Shown here in pieces: positions 17,789 through 27,609 of a stretch of DNA of 46,681 bases. Below the pieces are notes generated by a model. That model was given only the letters and a program-made list of their open reading frames with translations. It was not told where the DNA came from and did not search any database. The position numbers and the translations under genes are program-made. Source of the stretch: Pseudoalteromonas sp. 3D05 (GTDB lineage: Bacteria > Pseudomonadota > Gammaproteobacteria > Enterobacterales > Alteromonadaceae); the NCBI RefSeq assembly GCF_002723455.1, contig NZ_PDUS01000010.1:1-46681 (forward strand), in the 5' to 3' direction. Numbering within the stretch: position 1 is the first letter of the stretch; each line of letters starts with the position of its first letter.

Positions 17789-18619
17789 ATGAGTTACCTT
17801 GGTACAACCCAAACCTTATTTGTCAATGAAGTTAGTAATGAAGGTGCTTACCTTGATGGCCACGATTTAGGCGAAGTTTTTCTTCCTAGTCATGAAATTA
17901 AACATGAGCTTGAAGCCGGTGACAGCATCAGTGTTTTTATTTTTTTAGATAATGCAAATTTACCGACAGCCACAACCAAAAAGCCACACGCACAAGTAGG
18001 TGAATACGCCCTACTGCGAGTTAAAGAAATTAATAGCATCGGTGCATTCTTAGATTGGGGATTAGATAAAGATGTACTTGCCCCGTTCAATGAACAAAAG
18101 CCTCGTATGCAAGAAGGTCACTCCTACTTAGTACGTCTTTACTTAGACAACGCCAGCTCTCGTATTTGCGCATCTAGCAACTTTAATCGTTTTCTATCTA
18201 AAGAAGAGCCGCAATATACTCACTTACAAGAAGTTAATTTAATTGTTGCAGGCAAAACTGACATTGGTTACAAAGTATTAGTTGAAGAATCGCACTTTGG
18301 CGTGGTTTTTTATAATATGGTATTTAAAAACCTGTTTGTAGGGCAAAAACTGACAGGTTTTATCCAAAAAGTACGTGAAGACGGCAAAATAGACGTCATT
18401 CTTGAAAAACCAGGTATGGGTAAAGTCAGTGAGCTTGGTGAGAAGATCATGGATAAACTAAAAGATGAAGGTGGCGTATTAGCCATTGGTGATAAATCAG
18501 ACCCTGAACTTATCAAAAAAGTGTTCTCAACCAGTAAAGCAAACTACAAAAAAGCCATTGGTGGTTTGTTTAAGCAAGGTCTAATTGATATTGAAGCTAA
18601 GTTAATTAAGTTGAAATGA
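17789..18619 (+). CDS. CvfB-type S1-like RNA-binding protein
   Basis: Probable RNA-binding protein of the CvfB/YitL family. Three S1-like beta-barrels are visible: about 1-62 (LFVNEVSNEGAYLDG...VFLPSHE), 63-130 (LLRVKEINSIGAFLDWGLDKDVLAPF) and 145-215 (VEESHFGVVFYNMVF...KVREDGKIDVIL), then a winged-helix segment (about 225-276, KKVFSTSKANYKKAIGGLFKQGLI). Length of 276 aa suits the family. The 2-nt gap from the helicase gene implies one transcript and a joint role in RNA metabolism; the gammaproteobacterial function is not well defined. Confidence 0.88.
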   Translation: MSYLGTTQTLFVNEVSNEGAYLDGHDLGEVFLPSHEIKHELEAGDSISVFIFLDNANLPTATTKKPHAQVGEYALLRVKEINSIGAFLDWGLDKDVLAPFNEQKPRMQEGHSYLVRLYLDNASSRICASSNFNRFLSKEEPQYTHLQEVNLIVAGKTDIGYKVLVEESHFGVVFYNMVFKNLFVGQKLTGFIQKVREDGKIDVILEKPGMGKVSELGEKIMDKLKDEGGVLAIGDKSDPELIKKVFSTSKANYKKAIGGLFKQGLIDIEAKLIKLK

Positions 18620-18937
18620 TACTGAGCTAGTAATAGTTAGTGTTATAAAAAGAGTAAAGCCAAAGCTTTACTCTTTTTATATGAATACCAGTTACAATTA
18701 TAAGTTGGCTAAACGCGACGAATGCTCACAATGTAGAAGAAAGCGTTAATCAGGTTCGAACTGCATAAAGAAAGTAGCTAGAATTATACTGTATGCTCTA
18801 TATAAGCTGTTTTTTGTGTCGAACAAAGTCTGTTAATGCTCATTAATATATTAGTTTGTGTAAGCTTGCTACAAGCGCAAATTTTTAAACATTCTTTGTA
18901 TGTTAGGGCTTATTTTTTGCCTTAAGTGCCGATTTTC
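18620..18937. other. Intergenic region between two convergent genes
   Basis: Apart from the terminator at its left edge, the stretch is AT-rich, non-coding in appearance and without clear repeats. Two convergent genes end here, so no promoter is expected. I see nothing else to annotate. Confidence 0.5.
18647..18680 (+). terminator. Intrinsic terminator of the helicase-cvfB pair
   Basis: A 14-bp stem (arms AAAAAGAGTAAAGC and its complement) has a 4-nt loop and ends in a T-run. It begins 28 bp after the stop codon. Confidence 0.9.
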
Positions 18938-19564
18938 TTATTTACTCACCGTTCTTTTTCTAAAAATATTAGGCTGCCAGCCAAAATGTAAAGCGCCAAG
19001 TCTTAAAAACACAGTAACCAAAAGTGATCCGACAATACACCATATGTAGTTTACTTCGAGTAAAAACAGTGCAGCGTAAGTAAGTCCACCACAGAAACAG
19101 GTAGTGGAATATAGTTCATCACGCATTACAAGAGGCAATTCACGACAAATAACATCTCGCATCAGGCCACCAAAGATACCTGTCGTCATGCCCATAGTGA
19201 TAGCGACCATCATAGTCGTTCCTTCTATTAAAGCCTTTTCAATACCGACTATATTAAATATAGCCATACCGATTGCATCAACCAACAACATATAATAATT
19301 TGATACATCAGGGAGGTAGCGAATAAACATAACAGCCACAAATATAGAACCATAAGTTGCATATAAATAACTAGGTTCTGAAATCCAAAAGACGGGTTGA
19401 TTCAGTAATATGTCCCGCAAAGTACCGCCGCCCAGTGCTGTAACAGTTCCAACTACTACCACACCAAACCCGCCAATATCTTTATCGTGCCCAAGCAGAG
19501 CGCCAGAAATAGCAAAAAATGCGACACCAATTAAACTTAAAATATTAAAATATTCAGCTGTCAT
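18938..19564 (-). CDS. TRIC-type cation channel family membrane protein (UPF0126, YicG-like)
   Basis: Inner-membrane protein of 208 aa with about seven hydrophobic segments. Two inverted-repeat halves each carry the family signature: GGGTLRDILL (about 46-55) and GGLMRDVICRELPL (about 131-144). Prokaryotic TRIC homologues form trimeric potassium or monovalent cation channels; the older annotation is UPF0126. It stands alone with no operon partner. Ion selectivity cannot be read from the sequence. Confidence 0.88.
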   Translation of the reverse strand: MTAEYFNILSLIGVAFFAISGALLGHDKDIGGFGVVVVGTVTALGGGTLRDILLNQPVFWISEPSYLYATYGSIFVAVMFIRYLPDVSNYYMLLVDAIGMAIFNIVGIEKALIEGTTMMVAITMGMTTGIFGGLMRDVICRELPLVMRDELYSTTCFCGGLTYAALFLLEVNYIWCIVGSLLVTVFLRLGALHFGWQPNIFRKRTVSK

Positions 19565-20053
19565 ATAGGTTTCCTTACCGAATTAATCATTAGCATTTTA
19601 GTTTAGAGATAGTTTATTTACGCTGAACATAGCCGAATTTATTAAATCAAATAGTGAAGAAAAATACGATAAGCGAGCTATATGTGCATTTTTACAGTAT
19701 GGCAGCAGAATGAACAGCGGCTATAGAACGCCGAGTTTAACAATATAATTTAACGAAAGTCTTAAACATATTATTGATAACTTACGTGGATGCTTTTTAG
19801 GTAACTTATTCAGTTATGAATATGAGTCGTATGGGAATATCGATGGAGGTGCTATCAGTTCAAGACAAATTTCGAATTGCAATCAAAGTATGATGGATAG
19901 ATATTAGCCAGATCTAACACTTAATCTTTAACACGTGGTATTGCTCAATTAAAACACTTTATTTTTATTGCGTTCAGCTTGTAACCTAAAAAAAGCAAAG
20001 TAAAAACTTTGCTCTTTTCTCTTAGAGTAAGTACGTGCTAATACAATGTTTGT
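19565..20053. other. Long intergenic region with possible coding debris
   Basis: No intact gene. At about 19695-19760 one plus-strand frame reads QNEQRL, stop, NAEFNNII, which loosely recalls the C-terminus of IS3-family transposases; this is weak. A 25-codon frame begins at ATG near 19815 (MNMSRMGISMEVLSV...) but has no clear ribosome site. The pyrF terminator occupies the right edge. The region probably holds decayed sequence. Confidence 0.4.
19987..20013 (-). terminator. Intrinsic terminator of the serC-pyrF gene block
   Basis: The arms AGCAAAGT and ACTTTGCT with a 4-nt loop are followed on the minus strand by a run of T. It begins 41 bp after the pyrF stop codon. Confidence 0.85.
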
Positions 20054-20758
20054 TTATTTTAACGAGTCATTAATTGCTTTAAGAACCGCAACAGGGTCTG
20101 CTGCTTGTGTTATTGGGCGGCCAACAACCAGGTAGTCACTGCCATCATCAATAGCTTGTTTTGGTGTCATAATACGCTTTTGGTCGCCTGCATCACTGCC
20201 AGCTGGGCGAATACCTGGGGTCACAAGTTTAAACTCATCACCTAGCGCTGCTTTTAATTGCTTGGCTTCTTGTGCTGAGCACACTACCCCGTCAAGGCCT
20301 GACTCTTTTGCAAGCTTGGCCAAATAAATAACTTGTTCAGCAGGCGTTTTATCCACTCCTAATCGTGTAAGCTCTGCCGCATCCATACTGGTTAACACGG
20401 TTACAGCGATTAAAAGTGGTGCATCATCACCAAACTGCTCTAAAGCTTGTTTGGCTTTAGTCATCATTTCAACACCGCCACTGGCATGAACGTTCACCAT
20501 CCATACACCCATTTTAGCAGCGGCTGTTACCGCTTTCGCTACTGTGTTTGGAATATCATGGAATTTTAAATCAAGAAAAACATCAAAACCTAGCTCAATT
20601 AGCTCTTTAACAAATGCAGGACCAAAATAAGTAAACATTTCTTTGCCTACTTTCAAACGGCACGTATCAGGAGAAAGCTGTTTAACAAAATTTAACGCTG
20701 TTTGTTGATCATCATAATCAAGGGCAATAAGAACTTTTTTTGATTGGTCGAGTAACAT
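20054..20758 (-). CDS. pyrF: Orotidine 5'-phosphate decarboxylase
   Basis: Converts OMP to UMP, the last step of de novo pyrimidine synthesis, in the cytoplasm. The 234-aa product has the catalytic D-K-x-x-D array in [11 protein letters not shown] (D63, K65, D68) and the phosphate-binding TPGIRPAG and VVGRPIT motifs. A longer frame adds 45 residues upstream, but those overlap the end of lapB and look unlike PyrF; AGGA lies 5 nt before the chosen ATG. It follows lapB by 32 nt, as in E. coli. Confidence 0.97.
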   Translation of the reverse strand: MLLDQSKKVLIALDYDDQQTALNFVKQLSPDTCRLKVGKEMFTYFGPAFVKELIELGFDVFLDLKFHDIPNTVAKAVTAAAKMGVWMVNVHASGGVEMMTKAKQALEQFGDDAPLLIAVTVLTSMDAAELTRLGVDKTPAEQVIYLAKLAKESGLDGVVCSAQEAKQLKAALGDEFKLVTPGIRPAGSDAGDQKRIMTPKQAIDDGSDYLVVGRPITQAADPVAVLKAINDSLK

Positions 20759-20790
20759 AACTTTCCTAAAAAATAGAAGTAATACTAAAA

Positions 20791-21927
20791 TTAAAAACCG
20801 TCTAAGCCGCGGCTTGGTACTATGGTTTCCCAATGCTTGCAAGATGGGCAAACCCAATAAATAGTATGGCTTGTAAATCCACAATGCTGACATTGAAAAG
20901 CAGGCTTTGTGGCAATGTAAGATGTAACTAGATTATCAATCTGATCGAGAACATCTTTTATGTTGTGATTTTGCTTTGCTAATAATTGCAGTAAAAAACT
21001 AAAACCGCGAATAGTAGGCTGGCGCTTGAGACTATCAGTAAGAAACTTGATTGCTTGTTCTGTATGCCCCTGCTCTATAAGCGCTTGGCAATGCTTTATT
21101 TTTATTAACACACCGCCTTTATCTATTAATTGTAAAAGCAACTCATGGAATTGGTGTGTTAAGTTTAATTGATGATAGCTGTGGGCCAAGTCTTCAATAA
21201 ACAATGGCGCAAAAAAAGTAAAGTTACAGATTAATTCACGCCAATAATAAATAGCCTTAACATAATCTTCTTTTGCGAATGCTGACTGACCAAGCTCAAA
21301 TAATGGTCTAATTGTTTTATGGTTTAAGCTGATTGCTTTTCGCATGATTTGGGGATCGTTTTCAAGCAAAGCGGATTCGCAATAAAAGTTTGCTATAGCT
21401 TTAAAATGTTGAGGCTTTGAAAATAAGTCGCCGTGTGCTTCAAACATGTTAATACCCTTCTCCCACTCCCTTGTTTGAGCGTATAAGGTAAGTAGCGGAT
21501 CTATGGCTTGTTCATGATTTGCTTTTACTAACCAGACTAAATGTTCTTCAGCGCCATCAAGCATACCTGCCATAATATAATCTTCGGCAAGTTCTAAACG
21601 GCTTGCAGCAGCTTGCTGCTCATTCAAACTTGGGTGTTTCAAAAGTAGTTCATGAATTTTTATAGCACGGTCGAGTTCGCCTCGACGACGAAACATGGTG
21701 GCAAGCGTTGAGTAATGCTCAACAGAATCAGCGGCAACTTCAAGTAGATTAATAAGGTGTTCTAAACCTTGATCTTCCTCTCTATCAAGTAAGAACTTCA
21801 ACCCTTTACTGTATTCAGAGGTAATTTGGCGGTTTAATTGATGAGCTTGGTTTTTCGCACTGTTTTTACCCATAATCCAGCCGTAACCAGCCGCAACAGG
21901 CAACAGCAAAAACAAAAGCTCAATCAT
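20791..21927 (-). CDS. lapB: LPS assembly protein LapB (YciM)
   Basis: Inner-membrane anchored adaptor that promotes FtsH degradation of LpxC and so balances LPS with phospholipid synthesis. An N-terminal transmembrane helix (about 2-18) is followed by TPR-type helical repeats (about 35-335) and a C-terminal rubredoxin-like zinc ribbon with C346, C349, C360 and C363 (QCQHCGF...CPSCKHW). Length of 378 aa is close to E. coli LapB (389). It starts 2 nt after lapA ends, indicating coupling. Confidence 0.95.
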   Translation of the reverse strand: MIELLFLLLPVAAGYGWIMGKNSAKNQAHQLNRQITSEYSKGLKFLLDREEDQGLEHLINLLEVAADSVEHYSTLATMFRRRGELDRAIKIHELLLKHPSLNEQQAAASRLELAEDYIMAGMLDGAEEHLVWLVKANHEQAIDPLLTLYAQTREWEKGINMFEAHGDLFSKPQHFKAIANFYCESALLENDPQIMRKAISLNHKTIRPLFELGQSAFAKEDYVKAIYYWRELICNFTFFAPLFIEDLAHSYHQLNLTHQFHELLLQLIDKGGVLIKIKHCQALIEQGHTEQAIKFLTDSLKRQPTIRGFSFLLQLLAKQNHNIKDVLDQIDNLVTSYIATKPAFQCQHCGFTSHTIYWVCPSCKHWETIVPSRGLDGF

Positions 21928-21929
21928 AA

Positions 21930-22211
21930 TTAAGTGTCTTTATTAGCAACAAACTTAGTGTTGTTTTTTTCAGGTGCTAACTTTTTCTTCAAGCGATAAT
22001 TTTGCCATTTTAATTGTGAAAATAGTTTAAAACTAATAAAACAACCAACGACAACACCTAAAGCAAAGCAGATACTTATAATCATAGCTAGAGGCAGTGT
22101 ATTACTGGCAATAATATAATTAATTTGTACTAACTGCGGATTCTGTGAACCAAGCACAAATGCAAATATCAAGCATATTGCTACGAGGATAATTTTTAAT
22201 ACTCGAAACAA
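21930..22211 (-). CDS. lapA: LPS assembly protein LapA (YciS)
   Basis: A 93-aa inner-membrane protein with two transmembrane helices (about 4-22 and 41-64) joined by a short periplasmic segment, QNPQLVQINYIIAS, and with a basic cytoplasmic tail. This is the LapA/DUF1049 layout. It works with LapB in regulating LPS amount. Gene order ihfB-lapA-lapB is conserved. Confidence 0.9.
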   Translation of the reverse strand: MFRVLKIILVAICLIFAFVLGSQNPQLVQINYIIASNTLPLAMIISICFALGVVVGCFISFKLFSQLKWQNYRLKKKLAPEKNNTKFVANKDT

Positions 22212-22231
22212 GTAACTACTCCTGCTGGTAA

Positions 22232-22519
22232 CTAAGCAATACTCGCATTTACACGATCTCTTAGCTCTTTACCAGGCTTAAAATGAGGTACATGTTTACC
22301 ATCTAACTCAACCGTATCGCCTGTTTTAGGGTTACGACCAGTACGTGGTGAACGAAAGTGAAGTGAGAAACTACCAAAACCACGGATCTCAATTCGATCT
22401 GAGTTTGCTAATGAGCCGGCCATTTGTTCAAGAATTTCTTTAACGGCGTTTTCAACATCTTTCACAGGTACCTGAGCATGTTGTTCGGCTAGTTGTTCTA
22501 TCAATTCTGACTTAGTCAT
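22232..22519 (-). CDS. ihfB: Integration host factor beta subunit
   Basis: DNA-bending HU-family protein that pairs with IhfA. The 95-aa product has the family signature with the DNA-intercalating proline in [21 protein letters not shown] (about 46-66). [13 protein letters not shown] at the N-terminus matches E. coli IhfB. It is separated from rpsA by a terminator, so part of its transcription may come from readthrough or an own promoter. Confidence 0.97.
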   Translation of the reverse strand: MTKSELIEQLAEQHAQVPVKDVENAVKEILEQMAGSLANSDRIEIRGFGSFSLHFRSPRTGRNPKTGDTVELDGKHVPHFKPGKELRDRVNASIA

Positions 22520-22529
22520 AACGTTTCCT

Positions 22530-22565
22530 TAAAAAGAGATAAAGGAAGGGCAGCACTGCCCTTCC
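22530..22565 (-). terminator. Terminator or attenuator between rpsA and ihfB
   Basis: A perfect 10-bp GC-rich stem (GGAAGGGCAG and its complement) with a tiny loop is followed on the minus strand by TTTATCTCTTTTT. It starts 16 bp after the rpsA stop and would cut most readthrough into ihfB. Confidence 0.85.
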
Positions 22566-22580
22566 AATGAAGACTAATTA

Positions 22581-24248
22581 TTAGTCTTTTTGTGCATTTG
22601 CAAATGCAGCAGCCATTGCGTTTTCGAACACTGGCTCTTCTTTCTTAAGCTTCTCTAATGCTTCTTTCTCTTCTGCTTCGAAAAGAGCTTTAACAGATAA
22701 GCTTAAAGTGCGGTTCTTACGATCAACACCAACATATTTCACTTCGATTTCGTCGCCTACAGAAACAACAGAAGTTGCATCTTCAACGCGCTCTTGAGCG
22801 ATATCAGCTACACGGATGTAACCTTCAACGCCTTCGATAAGTTCAACAGTTGCGCCTTTCGCATCAACTTCAGTCACTTTACCTTTAACAATAGCACCTT
22901 TTTTGTTTGCATCAAGGTAGTTATTGAATGGGTCAGCTTCGATTTGCTTAACACCTAGAGAGATACGTTCGCGCTCTGGGTCAACTTGCAATACGATAGC
23001 AGTGATTTCGTCGCCTTTCTTGAATTCACGTACAGCGTCTTCGCCAGGTGTATTCCAAGAAATGTCTGAAAGGTGTACAAGACCATCAATACCACCGTCA
23101 AGACCGATAAAGATACCGAAGTCAGTGATTGATTTGATCTTACCAGTAACTTGGTCGCCTTTGTTTTGTAGACGAGCAAATTCCTGCCAAGGATTAGCAA
23201 TACATTGCTTAAGACCAAGAGAAATACGACGACGTTCTTCGTCGATTTCAAGAACCATAACTTCAACAGTGTCACCTAGTGAAACAACTTTTGAAGGGTG
23301 GATGTTCTTGTTAGTCCAATCCATTTCAGAAACGTGTACTAGACCTTCAACGCCTTCTTCGATTTCTACGAAGCAACCGTAATCAGTAAGGTTAGTTACA
23401 CGACCAGAAAGTTTAGAACCTTCTGGGTAACGACCAGCGATAGCTGCCCATGGATCTTCGCCAAGCTGTTTAAGGCCTAGAGATACACGAGTTTTATCTT
23501 TGTCGAATTTAAGAACTTTAACTGCGATTTCGTCGCCAACATTAACGATTTCTGAAGGGTGCTTAACACGCTTCCACGCCATATCAGTGATGTGTAGTAG
23601 ACCATCAACACCGCCAAGGTCAACGAATGCACCGTAGTCAGTAAGGTTCTTAACGATACCTTTAACTTCTTGGCCTTCAACAAGGTTAGCAAGAAGCTCT
23701 TCACGTTCTTGTGAGTTCTCTGATTCGATAACTGCACGACGTGAAACAACAACGTTGTTACGTTTTTGATCAAGCTTGATTACTTTAAATTCAAGCTCTT
23801 TGCCTTCAAGGTGAGTTGTGTCACGTACTGGACGAACATCAACAAGTGAACCAGGTAGGAAAGCACGGATTGAATCAACTTCAACTGTGAAACCGCCTTT
23901 AACTTTACCGTTGATAACACCAGTAACAGTCTCTTGCTCTTCACATGCTTTCTCAAGACGGATCCACGCTTCGTGACGCTTCGCTTTCTCACGAGAAAGG
24001 ATAGTTTCACCGAAACCGTCTTCGATTGCATCTAGTGCAACATCTACTTCGTCGCCAACAGCAACTTCTAGTTCACCAGCAGCATTTTTGAATTGCTCTG
24101 CAGGGATAGCACTTTCTGATTTAAGACCAGCATCTACAAGTACAATGTTGTTCTCGATTGAGATTACTGTACCTTTAACGATAGAGCCTTGCTCTGCTTC
24201 AAAACCCTTTAGGCTTTCTTCAAATAACTGCGCAAAATTTTCTGACAT
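22581..24248 (-). CDS. rpsA: 30S ribosomal protein S1
   Basis: Binds mRNA on the 30S subunit and enables initiation on structured leaders. Six S1 domains can be followed along 555 aa: the first two (about 20-170) bind the ribosome, the last four carry the repeated GxVxxLTDYGxFVxLxxGVxGLVHxSDM signature (for example near 190, 280, 365 and 450). E. coli S1 has 557 aa. It lies between cmk and ihfB in the conserved order. Confidence 0.98.
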   Translation of the reverse strand: MSENFAQLFEESLKGFEAEQGSIVKGTVISIENNIVLVDAGLKSESAIPAEQFKNAAGELEVAVGDEVDVALDAIEDGFGETILSREKAKRHEAWIRLEKACEEQETVTGVINGKVKGGFTVEVDSIRAFLPGSLVDVRPVRDTTHLEGKELEFKVIKLDQKRNNVVVSRRAVIESENSQEREELLANLVEGQEVKGIVKNLTDYGAFVDLGGVDGLLHITDMAWKRVKHPSEIVNVGDEIAVKVLKFDKDKTRVSLGLKQLGEDPWAAIAGRYPEGSKLSGRVTNLTDYGCFVEIEEGVEGLVHVSEMDWTNKNIHPSKVVSLGDTVEVMVLEIDEERRRISLGLKQCIANPWQEFARLQNKGDQVTGKIKSITDFGIFIGLDGGIDGLVHLSDISWNTPGEDAVREFKKGDEITAIVLQVDPERERISLGVKQIEADPFNNYLDANKKGAIVKGKVTEVDAKGATVELIEGVEGYIRVADIAQERVEDATSVVSVGDEIEVKYVGVDRKNRTLSLSVKALFEAEEKEALEKLKKEEPVFENAMAAAFANAQKD

Positions 24249-24346
24249 ACGAATATACGTCTCATATATTTAATACCAATAAGCAACCATGCTGCATGGG
24301 GTTGTTAAAATAGCACTGGCATCCTGCTGGTGCATGTAAAATGTGT

Positions 24347-25057
24347 TTAACTTCTTTTCGGAAGTTTACCCTCAGAAATAGCAGAATCTAACAAAGTCAT
24401 AACTTTATCAAATACTTGCTGAGCATTGAGCTCACTAGTATCAAGCTCAATAGCATCATCTGCGGGCACAAGCGGCGCAACTTCACGATTCATATCGCGA
24501 TCATCACGTGCTTGAATGTCCTCTAATAGACCACTTAGTGTAACATCAAGACCACGTTCATTCAACTCAACATAACGTCTGCGAGCTCGTTCTTGTGCAC
24601 TAGCGGTTAAATATATTTTTAACGGCGCGTCTGGAAACACCACAGTGCCCATATCACGGCCATCCGCAATCAAGCCATTTTCTGTGCGAAACGCACGTTG
24701 GCGACGAAGTAGCGCTTCTCTCACGCGAGGTAAAGCAGCCACTTTTGATGCCGCTGCACCGACTTCTTCATTACGAATTGTGGTTGATACATCTTCGCCT
24801 TCAAGAATAACCTTTCCAGCATTTGTTTGACTATCAACTAAAAACTGCACATCCAGATTGGCAGCTAAAGGCACCAATGCCTCTTCATTGTCCAATGCAA
24901 TTTGATGATGAAGTGCGGCCAGTGATAACACACGATAAATCGCGCCACTGTCTAAGACATCCCATCCTAATTTATCGGCTAACAAGCGACAAACAGTTCC
25001 TTTACCTGAACCACTTGGGCCATCAACGGTGATTACGGGCATTAATAACGCCTGCAT
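24347..25057 (-). CDS. cmk: Cytidylate kinase
   Basis: Phosphorylates CMP and dCMP in pyrimidine salvage and RNA turnover. The P-loop GPSGSGKGT is at 13-21; the CMP-binding region contains [10 protein letters not shown] and the NMP-binding insert, and the lid region has [11 protein letters not shown] followed by [10 protein letters not shown] strong GGAGG 5 nt before the first ATG fixes the start despite a second ATG five codons later. The 236-aa length is slightly above E. coli (227). Confidence 0.97.
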   Translation of the reverse strand: MQALLMPVITVDGPSGSGKGTVCRLLADKLGWDVLDSGAIYRVLSLAALHHQIALDNEEALVPLAANLDVQFLVDSQTNAGKVILEGEDVSTTIRNEEVGAAASKVAALPRVREALLRRQRAFRTENGLIADGRDMGTVVFPDAPLKIYLTASAQERARRRYVELNERGLDVTLSGLLEDIQARDDRDMNREVAPLVPADDAIELDTSELNAQQVFDKVMTLLDSAISEGKLPKRS

Positions 25058-25163
25058 TTAAACCTCCTGCAATGCACACCAAAATAAAACCGCCGTATTA
25101 TACGCCAGATATTAAAATAGATCCGCTTTTTGTATGTAAGTTTTTATGTTTATTGATTTGAAT

Positions 25164-26441
25164 CTATTCACTAACGCTTTCTAATACCTTGAAAAAGGTA
25201 GGAAACGTTTTATATGTGCACTTAGGATCATTAATGGTTATAGCTTTGCCGCCTACCGCAACCATTGCAAAACACATCGCAATTCGATGGTCGTCATAGG
25301 TGTCTACTGCTACATCATTAAAATGTTCAGGCGGAGTAATTTCAATAAAATCGTCGCCTTCAACTACATCAGCACCTACTTTACGAAGCTCTGTGGCCAT
25401 GGCATGTAATCTATCTGTTTCTTTAACGCGCCAATTGTAAATATTGCGAATGGCCGTTGGTCCCTTTGCGAATAAAGCTACCGTCGCAAGGGTCATTGCA
25501 GCATCTGGAATTGCGTTAGCATCGATATCAACCCCATTTAGTTGTCCTTTACGAACAACTAAGCGCTCGTCATACCAATCAATTTTAGCACCTACCTGCT
25601 CCATCACTTTGGCAAAACCAATATCACCTTGAACAGACTTAGCACCGACACCTTTTATTTCAATTTCACCGCCTGCTATTGCAGCGGCTGCAACAAAATA
25701 AGAAGCAGATGACGCATCTCCCTCTACCATAATACGTTCTAAAGCTTGATACTGCTGTGAACCTTTTACTTTGAATGTCTGATAATCATCATGGCTAACC
25801 TTTACACCAAAGCGTGCCATAACATCTAATGTAATATCGATATAAGGCTTTGATACAAGAGTCCCTTTTATAGAGATTGTGGTATCACCGTTAAACAAAG
25901 GTGCTGCCATTAAAAGTGCAGTTAAAAATTGGCTCGAGATACTGCCATCAATTTCTACTTGGCCGCCAGCTATTTCGCCACCACAAATTTTCAGTGGTGG
26001 GTAATCTTTGCTTTTTAAATAATTAACATTGCCGCCTAGCGATTGTAATGCATCAACTAAATGACCAATTGGACGCTCTTCCATACGCGGCTCGCCAATT
26101 AACTCATACTCGCCCTTTACCGCTGCAAGTACTGCAGTCAAAGGTCTATATGCTGTTCCTGCATTTCCTAAAAACAAAGGCTTGGACGGCGTTAAAAACG
26201 CCCCTCCAACACCATGTACCGTTGCCACTGTTTTATCTTCATTGAGTTCTACATCAACGCCTAATAGCTTTAGGGCACCAAGCATGTGGCGAATGTCATC
26301 ACTATCAAGTAAGTTTTCAACAACGGTAGTCCCTTTGGCAAGGGCAGCTAATAAAAGTATTCTATTAGATAAGCTTTTTGACCCTGGTAATGTAACACTG
26401 CCATTAACACATGAAATAGGCTCTAAACGAAGTTGTTCCAT
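25164..26441 (-). CDS. aroA: 3-phosphoshikimate 1-carboxyvinyltransferase (EPSP synthase)
   Basis: Joins shikimate 3-phosphate and phosphoenolpyruvate in the aromatic pathway. K22 in [10 protein letters not shown] binds substrate, and [12 protein letters not shown] (about 92-103) is the class I PEP-binding loop, with Tyr where many enzymes have Met. DAAMTLA (around 313) supplies the catalytic aspartate and KETDR the C-terminal motif. The start codon overlaps the serC stop as TAATG. Length of 425 aa is typical (E. coli 427). Confidence 0.97.
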   Translation of the reverse strand: MEQLRLEPISCVNGSVTLPGSKSLSNRILLLAALAKGTTVVENLLDSDDIRHMLGALKLLGVDVELNEDKTVATVHGVGGAFLTPSKPLFLGNAGTAYRPLTAVLAAVKGEYELIGEPRMEERPIGHLVDALQSLGGNVNYLKSKDYPPLKICGGEIAGGQVEIDGSISSQFLTALLMAAPLFNGDTTISIKGTLVSKPYIDITLDVMARFGVKVSHDDYQTFKVKGSQQYQALERIMVEGDASSASYFVAAAAIAGGEIEIKGVGAKSVQGDIGFAKVMEQVGAKIDWYDERLVVRKGQLNGVDIDANAIPDAAMTLATVALFAKGPTAIRNIYNWRVKETDRLHAMATELRKVGADVVEGDDFIEITPPEHFNDVAVDTYDDHRIAMCFAMVAVGGKAITINDPKCTYKTFPTFFKVLESVSE

Positions 26442-27523
26442 TAACTGTTCTCCTTCGCAAATTTAGCCATAAAGTCCACTAAGGCTTGAACCCCTGCAAG
26501 CGGCATTGCATTATAAATACTTGCACGCATCCCACCTACAATTCGGTGACCTTCAAGCGCAACTAAACCAGCTGCTTTGGCCTGACTTAAAAACTGCTCA
26601 TTTAAACTTTCGTCATTTAGCCAAAACGGTACATTCATACGAGAACGACAATGTTTAGCGACTTTATTAGTGTAAAAGGGTGACTCATCAATAAATCCAT
26701 ATAGCAGCTCTGCTTTTGCAATATTTTGCTGCTCCATCGCTTTCACCCCACCGCTTTGCTCAAGCCATTCAAATACTTCAGCGGCTAAGTACCATGCAAA
26801 TGTTGGTGGCGTGTTGTACATGCTGCCTTGTTTAACTTCAAGGGCATAATCAAAAATCCCCGGCTTAGGGAGTCCTTTGCGTTCAAGTAGGGTTTTGCGA
26901 ACTATAACAATGGCAAGCCCTGAAGGACCGATATTTTTTTGTGCACCGGCATAAATTAAATCAAACTGGTTAACATCAAATTCGCGAGACAATATAGTTG
27001 ATGACATATCAGCAACAATGGGCGCAGTTGGATGACTTGGCACATCAAAGACTTCAATACCGTCAATCGTTTCATTAGGACAATAATGTATATAAGAAGG
27101 ATCAGTTGGAAAGACCCACTCACTGACCGGTTTTATTGAAAACCGCTCGCTTGTATCATTACGTACATCAAGTTCACTAACTTGGGTAAATTTTACAGCT
27201 TCCGCTACAGCCCCTTTGGACCACACACCGTTTTCACAATAAATAGCGGCTTTGTCATCTAAGTGTAAGTTTAAAGGGACAGCGGCAAATTGACCTCGAC
27301 CACCACCGTGCATAAATAGCACTTCAAACTCGTCGCTTATATTCATTAATCGGCGAAGGCTTGCTTCACATTTTTCAGTTAGTGCTAAAAATTCTTTACT
27401 TCGGTGACTTATTTCCATCACCGACACACCTAGATTTTGCCAATCAACAAATTCTTTTTGTGCTTTTTCCATCACAGCTGGCGGTAGCATTGCTGGACCC
27501 GCACAAAAATTGTATATACTCAT
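26441..27523 (-). CDS. serC: Phosphoserine aminotransferase
   Basis: PLP enzyme converting 3-phosphohydroxypyruvate to 3-phosphoserine, also acting in pyridoxine synthesis. The Schiff-base lysine is K196 in [28 protein letters not shown] (71-86) binds the cofactor phosphate, and ADMSST carries the pyridine-ring aspartate. At 360 aa it is the usual size. First gene of the serC-aroA-cmk-rpsA group; translationally coupled to aroA. Confidence 0.97.
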   Translation of the reverse strand: MSIYNFCAGPAMLPPAVMEKAQKEFVDWQNLGVSVMEISHRSKEFLALTEKCEASLRRLMNISDEFEVLFMHGGGRGQFAAVPLNLHLDDKAAIYCENGVWSKGAVAEAVKFTQVSELDVRNDTSERFSIKPVSEWVFPTDPSYIHYCPNETIDGIEVFDVPSHPTAPIVADMSSTILSREFDVNQFDLIYAGAQKNIGPSGLAIVIVRKTLLERKGLPKPGIFDYALEVKQGSMYNTPPTFAWYLAAEVFEWLEQSGGVKAMEQQNIAKAELLYGFIDESPFYTNKVAKHCRSRMNVPFWLNDESLNEQFLSQAKAAGLVALEGHRIVGGMRASIYNAMPLAGVQALVDFMAKFAKENS

Positions 27524-27571
27524 TACCTTTCCTCATTCCAGTAATTACTTTTTTTATTTTCAATACAGCCA

Positions 27572-27599
27572 TAAAAAAAGCGGCCAAAGCCGCTTTTTA
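27572..27599 (-). terminator. Intrinsic terminator of gyrA
   Basis: The arms AAAAAGCGGC and GCCGCTTTTT with a 4-nt loop are followed on the minus strand by further T. It lies about 12 bp past the gyrA stop and 50 bp before serC. Confidence 0.92.
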
Positions 27600-27609
27600 A
27601 AAGTTAAAA

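Noticed and set aside
18685..18694. ATACCAGTTA shared with 41061-41070
   Set aside because: Ten bases only, with no similarity in the flanks; chance in a window of this size is possible.
20759..20893. N-terminal extension of PyrF by 45 residues
   Set aside because: It overlaps the lapB end, is hydrophobic and unlike PyrF, while the later ATG has a good ribosome site and matches E. coli length.
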